A stretch of 22,266 bases of DNA from IMG/VR virus record IMGVR_UViG_3300046642_000908, positions 1 through 22,266 of that record. One strand, 5' to 3'. This DNA is from a virus. The position numbers and the translations under genes are program-made. Positions 7,224 to 13,417 of this stretch are shown here, in pieces (positions within the stretch are counted from its first letter, which is position 1; every line of letters begins with the position of its first letter). The notes below the pieces were generated by a model that saw nothing but the letters and a program-made list of their open reading frames with translations, did not search any database and was not told the DNA's origin.

Positions 7224-8089
7224 CCCTCGCCTCCCTCGGACTGCGGCGGGGCGGCGGCGAGGGCGCGTATGGTGTCGGCTAGTTCATGCGGCGTATCGTC
7301 GATACGATAGTCTGCTTCACAAATCTGCGCCGCTTCCTCGATCGCCGCCGCGCGGGCCTTGCGCGCGACAGCCTCTCGTAATGGTGTACTGTCTACCAGC
7401 ATCTGCTGCCGGGCATCGCGGGCGCGCTGGTCGCCGTAGGCGGTGAGGGCGGTACACAACTTACGATCTGCACTTTCATATGCGGGGAGAGTGCCTGGAG
7501 ATAATCGAAGAGGCGTTAAAGCATCTCGCACAATTTTCATCACGTCAGCCTCGGGCGTCTTGGCGGCAGCCCGAGCGATCTCGGCCGCAACGATTGCCGC
7601 GCGAGCATCGTCAAGTTCTCCCTCTGTGAGGGGAGTGGTCTCGTCGAAAGACGATATGCGCCCCGTCCGTAGGAAACGGTTACGACGCACCGCCCTTGCT
7701 ACGCGCTCGACGCTGTTCATCGTGTACTTCGCCTGCTCGTCAGACGCCGGGGTGCGCAGCCGATCCGCTTTCGCAACACACTGGTCGCCGTATTCGGTGA
7801 GAGCGCGGGCAACGGCATGAACATCGGGAAACCGTTGCGGATCGTTGATGATCCAAGCCGGATCGGCTGTGTAACCCAGTACAACCCGCGCTATTTCCAT
7901 CACGTCGACCTCGGGTAAGGCGCACTCCGGAGGGCTACTGGTAGCGGCCCTGTCATCTTCCTCGACCCGCTCAAGAGCCATCGCGATTTGCTGTTCTAAT
8001 TGTTGGCGTTCTCGCTCGGCGTCAGGAGTCGCGTACTTTGCCTGCTCGTCAGACGCCGGGGTGCAGTCGTTCAGTCGGGTGCCGGTCAT
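7220..8089 (-). CDS. Internally duplicated hypothetical phage protein
   Basis: 289 aa; ATG at 8089 overlaps the upstream stop (ATGA). The protein contains two related halves. Each starts with PASDEQAKY (residues about 12 and 113). Each later has a D-V-M-x-I-x-R start, a degenerate middle and an AL-T-x-YGDQ end (ALTEYGDQ, then ALTAYGDQ). It is rich in Ala, Arg and Glu and mostly helical, soluble, without a recognised domain. Its position between the KTSC gene and the recombination genes suggests an early accessory role. The first repeat also carries a Glu/Gln coiled coil. Confidence 0.65.
   Translation of the reverse strand: MTGTRLNDCTPASDEQAKYATPDAERERQQLEQQIAMALERVEEDDRAATSSPPECALPEVDVMEIARVVLGYTADPAWIINDPQRFPDVHAVARALTEYGDQCVAKADRLRTPASDEQAKYTMNSVERVARAVRRNRFLRTGRISSFDETTPLTEGELDDARAAIVAAEIARAAAKTPEADVMKIVRDALTPLRLSPGTLPAYESADRKLCTALTAYGDQRARDARQQMLVDSTPLREAVARKARAAAIEEAAQICEADYRIDDTPHELADTIRALAAAPPQSEGGEG
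7724..8064. repeat. Pair of 32-bp direct repeats inside one gene
   Basis: Copies lie at 7724-7755 and 8033-8064 and differ at one base (position 7 of the unit). They start 309 bp apart, a multiple of three, and both encode the PASDEQAKY segment of the same protein. The high nucleotide identity compared with the rest of the two halves suggests a recent partial duplication or gene conversion. Confidence 0.85.
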
Positions 8090-8697
8090 CTCGGTTCTGC
8101 CATCTGGTTCGTTTCAATGAGATACTGAGTTTCCATCGCGATAAATGCCCGGTAGCACGCCTCGTCCTCGGCGATCAGCTTGCGGCTCTCGCCCGCGCAG
8201 CATCCGTTTCGGATATAGACGGTCGCCGCTTCCTCGTCCGACAAAATGTCATCGAGAATTGTATTGTTGTCGATCACCCATTGCTGAAACCGCGCATCCT
8301 TAGGCAGCAGCGCCGCCCGCGTGCGCGCCCGTTCCATGTCGCTCGCGGAGGCGTAGCGCGCGCGGCCTCGCTTGGAGGCGAGGAAATGGTTGGCCCCCGT
8401 CGCGGGAATCGAACCCACTGTTCGGCCAAGCCCCGCATCACCCGCCGAAGGAGCGGCCGGCGTGGCTCCTACTCCGGGGTTGTTGACGCGGGATAGGTGG
8501 CTCTGGTCCACCACGGGGATAGGCTTCTCATCGTCTCCGATAGCCGCCAGTGCGAGCATGTACCGCTGCCCGAGCGGGGCGACGGCGAGTGCGTCGGGCA
8601 TATCCGATGGATGCACCACGAACGAGATCACGAAGCCATCGCGGCTCTGCCGATAGGCGAGCTTCTTTGCCTCGAGGTGGAAGGATGGGACGGTCAT
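8086..8697 (-). CDS. Conserved phage protein of the recombination cluster, unknown function
   Basis: 203 aa. ATG 8697 is preferred over GTG 8706 because AGAGGTGG lies about 6 bases upstream. The N-terminus (SFHLEAKKLAYRQSRDG, then FVISFVVHPSDMPDALAVAP, then LGQRYMLALAAIGDDEKPIP) resembles a phage family typically encoded near annealing proteins. The centre is a Pro/Gly/Ala linker (about residues 70-105). The C-terminus begins near KRGRARYASASDMERARTRA and ends in ETQYLIETNQMAEPR. Part of the linker DNA resembles a tRNA 3' end. Function is unknown; DNA-metabolism context only. Confidence 0.65.
   Translation of the reverse strand: MTVPSFHLEAKKLAYRQSRDGFVISFVVHPSDMPDALAVAPLGQRYMLALAAIGDDEKPIPVVDQSHLSRVNNPGVGATPAAPSAGDAGLGRTVGSIPATGANHFLASKRGRARYASASDMERARTRAALLPKDARFQQWVIDNNTILDDILSDEEAATVYIRNGCCAGESRKLIAEDEACYRAFIAMETQYLIETNQMAEPR
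8391..8418 (-). other. tRNA 3'-end-like segment (T-arm, acceptor strand, CCA) inside a gene
   Basis: Read on the minus strand, the segment gives GTGGG, loop TTCGATT, CCCGC (a perfect 5-bp T-stem with canonical loop), then GACGGGG, G and CCA. No matching acceptor 5' strand occurs 65-75 bases upstream, so this is not a whole tRNA gene. It may be a chance match within the Pro/Gly linker, a captured tRNA piece, or an attachment-site core, since many phages integrate at tRNA 3' ends. Confidence 0.35.
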
Positions 8698-8699
8698 GG

Positions 8700-8945
8700 C
8701 TACCACCTCTGGAGGTCGGCGGGCAGCGGATCATAATGCTTTTCAGTACTCCACGAACCGTTACGCCAGCGCCAGTAGCGGCGGCCATGATTGCCCACCA
8801 ATAGGACGCGCTCAACCTCTGCCTGCGAATGTCCACGTGCGCGCAAGCCCACAACCGCTCGTTTTGCTTTGACGATTGACCTCGGACCACTGGGCCAGAA
8901 AACAATAGCGCCCTCGACAGGTTGATAGAGATACGCGCTCATCAT
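8700..8945 (-). CDS. Small hypothetical phage protein
   Basis: 81 aa. ATG 8945 overlaps the stop of the RAD52-type gene (ATGA); a second ATG at 8942 is also possible. The protein starts MMSAYLYQPVEGAIVFWPSG, has a basic helix (SIVKAKRAVVGLRARGHSQAEVERV) and ends with aromatic RRYWRWRNGSWS. The middle could be a small helix-turn-helix-like DNA-binding unit, but the match is weak. It is part of the recombination cluster by position. Confidence 0.5.
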   Translation of the reverse strand: MMSAYLYQPVEGAIVFWPSGPRSIVKAKRAVVGLRARGHSQAEVERVLLVGNHGRRYWRWRNGSWSTEKHYDPLPADLQRW

Positions 8946-9664
8946 CCCGTCGCTCCATAAAGCTCGCCCTTGAGTCTGGCGGACAGCGCCATGATGGCGT
9001 CGAGCGATGGCTCGTGGACTTCTTTTATGAGCGCCAGATCCTTCGTGGCGCGCTCGATCACCTCGTCGATGATCGCAGGCGTGCGCGCGACACCCAGCGC
9101 CTCGGTTATGCGCTTGCGGGCCTCGCGTGCGGCCAGCACCTTGCGCTCGCGCTCGGTCGGGTGCGCCGCGGCCTCAGGGGTTCTTGGGCGCGAGGCGACT
9201 GGCTCGACCTCGGCCTGTGTCTTGTCGTAGAGGGCGAGGCCGAAGGGATTGCCGAAGGTCATCAGACTGCGCTTTAGGGCATCTGTCTCACATTCTTTCG
9301 CCGCGCTCTCGTGCGCCTCGCCGATGTCAGCGTCGATGCCGGAACCATAGCCGGTGCCCTCACGGACGATGACGCACTCGCCGGCCCTTACCGTGACCCG
9401 CACCTTTCCAACGTAGGAGACGCGGAAGCCGGGCTTCTCGTATTGACCGCCAGCGCCGATGATGCAGGGCTTTTCCGAGACGCAGCGGCATTCGATGGTC
9501 TCGCGGTCCCAGCCATCAAAACCGAATATCCGGTTGGCTTCGGCGATGGCTACCCACCCTTCCAGATATGAGAGGGTCCGACCTGCCTGAGTACGTGTCT
9601 TAACGTGGTCTCTGGATAGGGGGGCGCGGAGCAACGAGAGTTGTTGCTCGTCAAATCCTGGCAT
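8942..9664 (-). CDS. RAD52-family single-strand annealing protein
   Basis: 240 aa. The start at 9664 is chosen because AAAGGAAGAAG lies just upstream and the N-terminus MPGFDEQQLSLLRAPL is natural; an in-frame ATG at 9772 lies inside the overlapping HNH gene. Motifs in order: TLSYLEGWVAIAEANRIFGF followed by DGWDRETIE, a beta region (YVGKVRVTVRAG), then GTGYGSG, then HESAAKECETDALKRSLMTF and GNPFGLALYDK. These are the hallmarks of the RAD52/Rad22 fold (N-terminal annealing ring). The C-terminal 90 residues are charged and helical, probably a partner-binding tail. It should pair complementary single strands in phage recombination. Confidence 0.9.
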   Translation of the reverse strand: MPGFDEQQLSLLRAPLSRDHVKTRTQAGRTLSYLEGWVAIAEANRIFGFDGWDRETIECRCVSEKPCIIGAGGQYEKPGFRVSYVGKVRVTVRAGECVIVREGTGYGSGIDADIGEAHESAAKECETDALKRSLMTFGNPFGLALYDKTQAEVEPVASRPRTPEAAAHPTERERKVLAAREARKRITEALGVARTPAIIDEVIERATKDLALIKEVHEPSLDAIMALSARLKGELYGATG

Positions 9665-10106
9665 GAGACTTCTTCCTTTCTCGATATTTGGCTTGTCTAA
9701 CATGCAGACATTCCCGGCATTGCCGATGGCCCTGTGTGTCGATATACATAAATGTCGCCAAAAGATGACCATGTGAACAATGTGCGCGAGGCGGACGCAA
9801 GGCGCTTATTGCGCCCCTAAGCGTATTCTCGCGATTGGTTACTGGTTCTAAATGAGAGGGGTTGACACAAAAACTATTCCGGCACAGATGGTCAATTTGT
9901 AATCCTTCTGGTATTGGCCCTTGCGCGAGTTCATATGCGAGGCGGTGAGCATAAATGCGCATTCCCTTCTGAAAAAACATAACTCCATATCCTCGCCCGT
10001 TAGTCGCTCCTATCCATATCCAACATCCGCTATTAGGTTCTGGAATATATTTTTCCTCGAACCTTTGTAAGAGAGGTTTAAATATATGACCCCTATGAAG
10101 GCTCAC
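9651..10106 (-). CDS. HNH homing endonuclease (HNH_3 type)
   Basis: 151 aa from GTG 10106, which has GAGGAG about 7 bases upstream and overlaps the previous stop as GTGA. The core is NSGCWIWIGATNGRGYG, then IYAHRLAYELAQG, then LQIDHLCRNSFCVNPSHLEP. It contains His54, the Asp72-His73 pair, Asn82 and His85 of the HNH site. Four Cys/His near the end (HCSHGH and CREC) suggest a stabilising zinc site. Its DNA is clearly richer in A/T than both neighbours, a sign of separate origin. It overlaps the RAD52-type start by 14 bp and follows an 18-codon remnant. Confidence 0.85.
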   Translation of the reverse strand: MSLHRGHIFKPLLQRFEEKYIPEPNSGCWIWIGATNGRGYGVMFFQKGMRIYAHRLAYELAQGPIPEGLQIDHLCRNSFCVNPSHLEPVTNRENTLRGAISALRPPRAHCSHGHLLATFMYIDTQGHRQCRECLHVRQAKYRERKKSHARI

Positions 10107-10159
10107 GGATAGCGCTCCTCGTCGAACGGGGCGGCGAGCTTGGCGGCAATGTCGGTCAT
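10103..10159 (-). pseudogene. 18-codon remnant of a gene cut by the HNH insertion
   Basis: ATG 10159 overlaps the upstream stop (ATGA) exactly as intact genes here do, and the product is MTDIAAKLAAPFDEERYP. It then ends at a TGA shared with the HNH GTG start. The codon use and GC content match the phage, not the AT-rich HNH gene. The simplest reading is that the HNH unit replaced the remainder of this gene. The L-AAPF-type N-terminus resembles the start of some phage annealing proteins, but this is too short to prove. Alternatively it is a real leader peptide that couples translation. Confidence 0.45.
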
Positions 10160-10371
10160 CGGGATTCCTTGCCGACCAGCGTGTATCGGCTATTACGGGT
10201 TTCGATTTCGCCCGTAGCTTCGTCATGGAACACAACATAGCTGGTGTGTCCGTCTCCCCGGATGTGCTCATGGTCGAGAAACTGTCCATTGATGCCGTAG
10301 CCGAGCCCGCCTTGACATGGGTAGCGCCACCAACGCTCAATGCGCCCTTTGTGAGGTTTGTCGGTCATCAT
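10156..10371 (-). CDS. Small phage protein, unknown function
   Basis: 71 aa from ATG 10371 (or ATG 10368). It overlaps the upstream stop in the ATGATGA string and the downstream remnant by ATGA. The sequence MMTDKPHKGRIERWWRYPC is followed by GYGINGQFLDHEHIRGDGHT and TSYVVFHDEATGEIETRNSRY. It looks like a small beta-rich domain with the last strand matching short phage and bacterial modules. No catalytic motif is recognised. Confidence 0.6.
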   Translation of the reverse strand: MMTDKPHKGRIERWWRYPCQGGLGYGINGQFLDHEHIRGDGHTSYVVFHDEATGEIETRNSRYTLVGKESR

Positions 10372-10571
10372 CGTGTGTGTTCCTGATAGGCTTCGCAGCC
10401 GGGGCACAGCTTGCTCGGCGGATCGGCATAGTTGGTGCCGCACTCGATGCACTTCTTGGGCAGCGGATAACGCTTCCGCCACTCAGCAAGTCGGGCGCGA
10501 GTTTCATCCAGCCGCTCCTCGCGCATGGCTTCCTGCCGCTCGAACTCAGCGAACCATTGTGGCGTGCTCAT
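10368..10571 (-). CDS. Small zinc-ribbon-like protein
   Basis: 67 aa. The start at ATG 10571 is preferred because it overlaps the upstream stop as ATGA; upstream in-frame starts lie inside the preceding gene. Residues 5-38 form a charged helix (FAEFERQEAMREERLDETRA). Residues 41-59 carry CIEC and CPGC, that is Cys41, Cys44, Cys56 and Cys59, a four-cysteine zinc ribbon. Such proteins in phage early operons often act as small adaptor or DNA-binding proteins; the target is unknown. Confidence 0.65.
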   Translation of the reverse strand: MSTPQWFAEFERQEAMREERLDETRARLAEWRKRYPLPKKCIECGTNYADPPSKLCPGCEAYQEHTR

Positions 10572-10915
10572 CGTCCGCGCTCCTTCCAAAAGCCTTCCCA
10601 AGCTGAACACGCAACGCGCGCCCGGCCGATGTGCAGGCGGCGCTCCATCTCGGGCTGCCGTTCCCACCACTCTTGCGGCGTGGCGTGATAAAATGCCTCT
10701 CCTACGCTAAGCACCGGCCTCGCGTGCCAGCACAGCGCCACCGCTGCGGCGAGGATGGCGGCGTCGTCCTCCGCGAGCTGCGCGACCTTGAGGCATTCGG
10801 CACACTGTCCGTTCGGCGCAAGACTGTCGCATGGGCCGTACCAAGAATGCGGGGAAGCGTCCTCCGCGAGCTGCGCGTCGGTCTGTGGGTCAGGCATTAT
10901 CCATGCTCCAGACAT
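10568..10915 (-). CDS. Hypothetical phage protein with repeated QLAED motif
   Basis: 115 aa. ATG 10915 is chosen because AAAGGGAA precedes it by a suitable distance; ATG 10897 (MPDPQTD) is an alternative. QLAED occurs twice (AQLAEDASPHSWYGPC and AQLAEDDAAILAAAV), around a CxxC-type pair (GQCAECLKV). The C-terminal half ends with EWWERQPEMERRLHIGRARV and a Trp/Lys-rich end. The Cys residues could bind zinc. I do not recognise the family. Confidence 0.55.
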   Translation of the reverse strand: MSGAWIMPDPQTDAQLAEDASPHSWYGPCDSLAPNGQCAECLKVAQLAEDDAAILAAAVALCWHARPVLSVGEAFYHATPQEWWERQPEMERRLHIGRARVACSAWEGFWKERGR

Positions 10916-11342
10916 AGGTTCCCTTTCCGAGACCTCGCCTCGCGACGCGGCCACCAGCTTCGAGGGTATAGCGCCACTGCCTGATATCGGGGGCCGGCCG
11001 CTCGTCCCTGCTTTGCGCACCTTGCGGCGGGGCTGGTGCAGGACACCATAGGCGAGGCTCGATGTGGCGTTGCCCGTTCCCTAGCTGGCTTCGGGGTGAC
11101 GGCGGTCGGAAAGCCCCTCTCGGGGAAAAGTGCCCGCCCTCGTATGCATTTGCTCCACCGCGCTTTGGGGAAGGGAGCGCGGGCGACCTTGGGAGACGAT
11201 CGGTGTGCCGAGGTTGCGGTAAGCGGCAGGATGCCGTATATACCTCGGCAGGAAAGCAGGTCGTCGCCACGACTGCCATCCAGGCGGCGGATCGAGGTTT
11301 CCTAGACCTCTCCGCTGCCGCCTCTCTTTTATAGCCGATCAT
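10890..11342 (-). CDS. Doubtful 150-codon reading frame in the leftward operon
   Basis: ATG 11342 overlaps the stop of the Gp157-like gene by one base, and the frame stays open to 10890. The end (WRYTLEAGGRVARRGLGKGT, then YVWSMDNA) looks like a real protein terminus. The middle is unusually rich in Pro, Arg and Ser with mixed third-position use, like a wrong frame. The frame may be an intact unusual protein, or a decayed gene with frameshifts whose true frames alternate. Without it, bases 10916-11341 would hold no gene. No rival frame on either strand is convincing. Confidence 0.3.
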   Translation of the reverse strand: MIGYKREAAAERSRKPRSAAWMAVVATTCFPAEVYTASCRLPQPRHTDRLPRSPALPSPKRGGANAYEGGHFSPRGAFRPPSPRSQLGNGQRHIEPRLWCPAPAPPQGAQSRDERPAPDIRQWRYTLEAGGRVARRGLGKGTYVWSMDNA

Positions 11343-11839
11343 CACGAGCGATGCACCGTCAAAAATGCGGCGGCGTTGCTATAGCAGGCGCCGGGTACGT
11401 CGCCCTTTTGCAAGGCCTCGCCGATCAGCGTCTTCGATGGCTCGCGTGTAAATTTGCAAAGCTCGTCGGGGATGAGGGCGGGGTCGGTTATTTGCACGCG
11501 CGCTTTGCCATGCCCAACGGAGAGGGACATATCAATTGCGCGTATCTTGGGAAGATTGCCCTCGATCATCGCCTGCAATGCCGCCGCTCGCATCGTCCGC
11601 GCCCCATCCTCAAGACGGTGTGCGCGATAGAGCAGCCGGGCGATCAGCTCGTCCTTGATTGCCTTCGCCTGCGCCTCGCGTTCGAGGGCGGCGCGCAGCA
11701 CGGCCACGATGGCGTCCGGAAGATCGGACATCCCCGCGATGCTATCGGCGAGCGTGTCCTGATCTTCCTCGGGAAACATCGCGCTTACCCGCTCCACGAT
11801 GGCGCGGTGGGCGGGGACGAGGGCGCGGAGGTCGGTCAT
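11342..11839 (-). CDS. Siphovirus Gp157-like protein
   Basis: 165 aa. ATG 11839 is used because GAGAGGGTG lies just upstream and it overlaps the 31-aa peptide gene by ATGA; an upstream start at 11860 is unlikely. Residues 1-95 are a long alpha-helical section (MTDLRALVPAHRAIVERVSA, then an acidic EEDQDTLADSIAG, then EREAQAKAIKDELIARLLYR). The C-terminal part has a short beta region, IPDELCKFTREPSKTLIGEA, and the signature closing LQKGDVPGACYSNAAAFLTV. This order (Asp-Thr-Leu box, long helix, P-x-K and G-A-x-x-x-N end) defines the Gp157 family. It has been linked to phage interference resistance, but the mechanism is uncertain. Confidence 0.85.
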   Translation of the reverse strand: MTDLRALVPAHRAIVERVSAMFPEEDQDTLADSIAGMSDLPDAIVAVLRAALEREAQAKAIKDELIARLLYRAHRLEDGARTMRAAALQAMIEGNLPKIRAIDMSLSVGHGKARVQITDPALIPDELCKFTREPSKTLIGEALQKGDVPGACYSNAAAFLTVHRS

Positions 11840-11931
11840 CGCAGCACCCTCTCGATCCACGGCCAGAACAGCGCGATCATCACGCAGGCCATCGTGAAGC
11901 CGGCGAACAGCGAGCCGAGGCGGTCGATCAT
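11836..11931 (-). CDS. 31-aa single-helix membrane peptide
   Basis: The peptide begins MIDRLGSLFAGFTMACVMIA and ends LFWPWIERVLR. Residues 6-25 are one hydrophobic helix with charged ends. ATG 11931 overlaps the stop of the upstream HTH gene (ATGA), has GGTAGGG upstream, and its own stop overlaps the Gp157 start. This double overlap strongly suggests real translation. It may act in the inner membrane as an early host-modifying peptide; function is unknown. Confidence 0.55.
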   Translation of the reverse strand: MIDRLGSLFAGFTMACVMIALFWPWIERVLR

Positions 11932-12275
11932 TGTTGTGCCCTACCTTTTGTTTCCCACGGTCGATTGCCGTTTAAATTATTGGCCTTCTCGGGGTTGTGT
12001 GGGGGAAGGCCAAGTCGTTGGCGCATATTGGCGGCGGCCTTCGCCTCGATCCCCATCGCTCTCGCGATTTCAGCTACCCCCATGTTCTCGTCTACATACA
12101 TGCGGCGCATATCTTCTTTCATCTTGGGCGTCCATGTCGCTCGTCTCACTCGTCCACCAAGCCTATGAATGTCACCCGCCAATCGTTGCCAATCGTCAAG
12201 CGACATTTCTACATCGACGCCCGCCGAGAAGCGCACCATCAAGGCATCAGGACATTGGTAGATTTTGTAGGTCAT
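11928..12275 (-). CDS. Helix-turn-helix protein with GcrA-like domain
   Basis: 115 aa. ATG 12275 overlaps the preceding stop by ATGA. Residues 1-45 form a small N-terminal domain (MTYKIYQCPDALMVRFSAGV and DVEMSLDDWQRLAGDIHRLG). From residue 46, RATWTPKMKEDMRRMYVDEN then GVAEIARAMGIEAKAAANMR and QRLGLPP give a homeodomain-type helix-turn-helix. This resembles the GcrA-like family (W-x3-M/L...IA..LG...A...RLGLPP), whose members regulate transcription in alphaproteobacteria. It is second in the leftward operon, so it could be an early transcription or recombination regulator. Confidence 0.65.
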   Translation of the reverse strand: MTYKIYQCPDALMVRFSAGVDVEMSLDDWQRLAGDIHRLGGRVRRATWTPKMKEDMRRMYVDENMGVAEIARAMGIEAKAAANMRQRLGLPPHNPEKANNLNGNRPWETKGRAQQ

Positions 12276-12499
12276 TTCAGCCCCGTTATCCGGTCGAGCG
12301 CGGTCTGCGCCGCCGCTTGCAGATCATGCGGAAGCCGAGGCGTTCGCTCCGCAATCAACTCAAGCGCCACGATTGCGATACGCAGCTTGCGCGAGCACAG
12401 GTTGGCCTCGTCGTTCGCCGCCCGCACGCCGTCCGCAAAGGCGCGGGCCGGAGCGGTCATCATGTCGAGCACGTCGCGCGCTTTGCTGAAATCAGGCAT
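12272..12499 (-). CDS. First gene of the leftward operon, small helical protein
   Basis: 75 aa. ATG 12499 is preferred because GGAGGGA precedes it; a further upstream start at 12553 lies in the promoter. The protein is helical (FSKARDVLDMMTAPARAFAD, ANDEANLCSRKLRIAIVALE, HDLQAAAQTALDRITGL). No motif is recognised. It stands next to the leftward promoter and operators, where lambdoid phages place early regulators. Confidence 0.55.
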   Translation of the reverse strand: MPDFSKARDVLDMMTAPARAFADGVRAANDEANLCSRKLRIAIVALELIAERTPRLPHDLQAAAQTALDRITGLK

Positions 12500-12523
12500 G
12501 TCGTCCCTCCATCGGTGCGAGCG

Positions 12524-12553
12524 ATAATTCGCACATAGCGAACGGATCGTCAA
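12524..12553 (-). promoter_or_regulatory. Candidate leftward early promoter
   Basis: On the minus strand TTGACG (12548-12553, 5 of 6 to consensus) and AATTAT (12524-12529, 4 of 6) are 18 bp apart. Operator 1 fills the spacer and -10 region, so a bound repressor would block RNA polymerase. The first ATG lies 25 bp downstream of the -10 element. Confidence 0.55.
12528..12542. promoter_or_regulatory. Operator-like palindrome 1
   Basis: TTCGC, five bases, GCGAA: perfect 5-bp arms centred at 12535, inside the leftward promoter. Confidence 0.65.
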
Positions 12554-12560
12554 GAGGCAT

Positions 12561-12579
12561 TATTCGCCCCTTGCGAATA
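12561..12579. promoter_or_regulatory. Operator-like palindrome 2
   Basis: TATTCGC, CCCTT, GCGAATA: perfect 7-bp arms with a 5-bp spacer, centred at 12570, exactly 35 bp from palindrome 1. It overlaps a TATAAT string (12578-12583, plus strand). Confidence 0.75.
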
Positions 12580-12599
12580 TAATCGGATCGGGTTATATG
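12571..12599 (+). promoter_or_regulatory. Weak candidate rightward promoter
   Basis: TTGCGA (12571-12576) and TATATG (12594-12599) are 17 bp apart on the plus strand. The -35 lies in operator 2 and the -10 touches operator 3. A TATAAT at 12578-12583 is an alternative -10 without a clear -35. Either would transcribe the Cro-like gene with a long leader. Confidence 0.35.
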
Positions 12600-12613
12600 G
12601 GGGCACTGCGAAT
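12596..12613. promoter_or_regulatory. Operator-like half-site 3
   Basis: The right arm GCGAAT (12608-12613) is intact and the left arm is degraded (TATGGGG). Its centre is 12605, again 35 bp from site 2. It is a candidate low-affinity third operator. Confidence 0.45.
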
Positions 12614-12795
12614 GTGGATTGGCAGGTGGTCAACCTGATGATGGAGGTGCTCATGCGCGGGGGGAACGGTGGCACGCCGCTCGGCTATAGAGGGCAAACG
12701 CTCGCCGGTCACGAAAGCCTCGCTGATAAAATCCTCGCCTACAGAATGGGTAGAGATACCGCCCCCCGCCTTATAGCAATCCACAGGCGGGGGGC
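12614..12795. other. Leader between operators and the Cro-like gene
   Basis: About 180 bp. A plus-strand frame from GTG 12614 runs to the TGA at 12797-12799 and overlaps the Cro-like ATG, so a leader peptide is possible; its sequence has no recognised domain. A minus-strand frame (12593-12802) is open as well but unsupported. An untranslated leader or antitermination (nut-like) region is the other option. Confidence 0.3.
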
Positions 12796-12996
12796 ATGAC
12801 ACTCGCCGAATGGATCGAGGCCGAGGGGATCACCCGCGCAGCAGCGGGGCGCCGGCTCGCAATTTCCCCATCCTACATGACCGAGCTATGCCAGCGGAAA
12901 CGCACGCCGAGCATCGACCTCGCGCTCAAGATCAACGAGGCATCGGGTTGCCGCGTCAGCTTCCGCGAGATGCTGGCGGAGCGTGCCGATGGTTAG
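12796..12996 (+). CDS. Cro-like helix-turn-helix transcription regulator
   Basis: 66 aa. ATG 12796 has GGCGGGGGG upstream. The whole protein is one helix-turn-helix domain: MTLAEWIEAEGITRAAAGRR, then LAISPSYMTELCQRKRTPSI, then DLALKINEASGCRVSFREML. The second and third helices (ITRAAAGRRLAISPSYMTELC) match the Cro/CI and YdaS-type pattern. Its size and place as first rightward gene beside palindromic operators suggest it is the Cro-type repressor that binds the 35-bp-spaced sites. It overlaps the next gene's start by 8 bp. Confidence 0.75.
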   Translation: MTLAEWIEAEGITRAAAGRRLAISPSYMTELCQRKRTPSIDLALKINEASGCRVSFREMLAERADG

Positions 12997-13417
12997 AACG
13001 GCAAAGACGCTGCTCGATGAAAAGTTCGACCGTCGCTACCTGCATCCGAAACCTAAATGGCGAGCGCCCGAGCAGGCGCTGCAGCGTCAGATCGCGCAGT
13101 TCCTCGATGCGGCGCTCACCGGCAACGCCTGGTACAGCACGATCCCGCTTGGCGGCGGCGGCAAGGTGCGCGGGGCGATCCTGCGCGGCATGGGGGTCAA
13201 GGTCGGTGTGCCGGATATGGTCGTGGTTGATGCCGGCCGAGCGATGTGGCTGGAGCTGAAGGCGCCGAAGGGTAGGATCTCGGATGAGCAGACCGCGTGT
13301 CACAAGGCGCTACGCCGGGCCGGGTGCGCGGTCTACGTGATCCGCTCGCTCGATGAGGCGATTATCGCGCTGCGGGAGTGCGGCGTGCCGTTGCGGATAG
13401 CGGAGGCGGTGGGATGA
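12989..13417 (+). CDS. VRR-NUC domain nuclease
   Basis: 142 aa. ATG 12989 is favoured because GGAG lies 7 bases upstream; GTG 12983 is possible. Motifs in order: helix WRAPEQALQRQIAQFLDAAL, then GAILRGMGVKVGVPDMVVVD with GVPD at 73-76, then MWLELKAPKG with Glu89 and Lys91, then SDEQTACHKALRRAGC with Gln101, then the last strand AVYVIRSLDEAI. These are the PD-(D/E)XK residues of the VRR-NUC family. In eukaryotic FAN1 the domain cuts flap structures; stand-alone phage forms probably resolve branched DNA. It stands directly after the Cro-like gene. Confidence 0.9.
   Translation: MVRTAKTLLDEKFDRRYLHPKPKWRAPEQALQRQIAQFLDAALTGNAWYSTIPLGGGGKVRGAILRGMGVKVGVPDMVVVDAGRAMWLELKAPKGRISDEQTACHKALRRAGCAVYVIRSLDEAIIALRECGVPLRIAEAVG

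Noticed and set aside
8391-8518. Complete tRNA gene, with an acceptor 5' strand near 8512-8518
   Set aside because: The distance would be 128 bases, pairing is imperfect, and no anticodon arm fits.
11036-11334. Plus-strand frames opposite the doubtful leftward gene
   Set aside because: No ribosome-binding site or domain, and they run against the operon.
12593-12802. Minus-strand frame of 69 codons across the early control region
   Set aside because: It covers operator 3 and the Cro-like start, has no recognised domain and no convincing ribosome-binding site.
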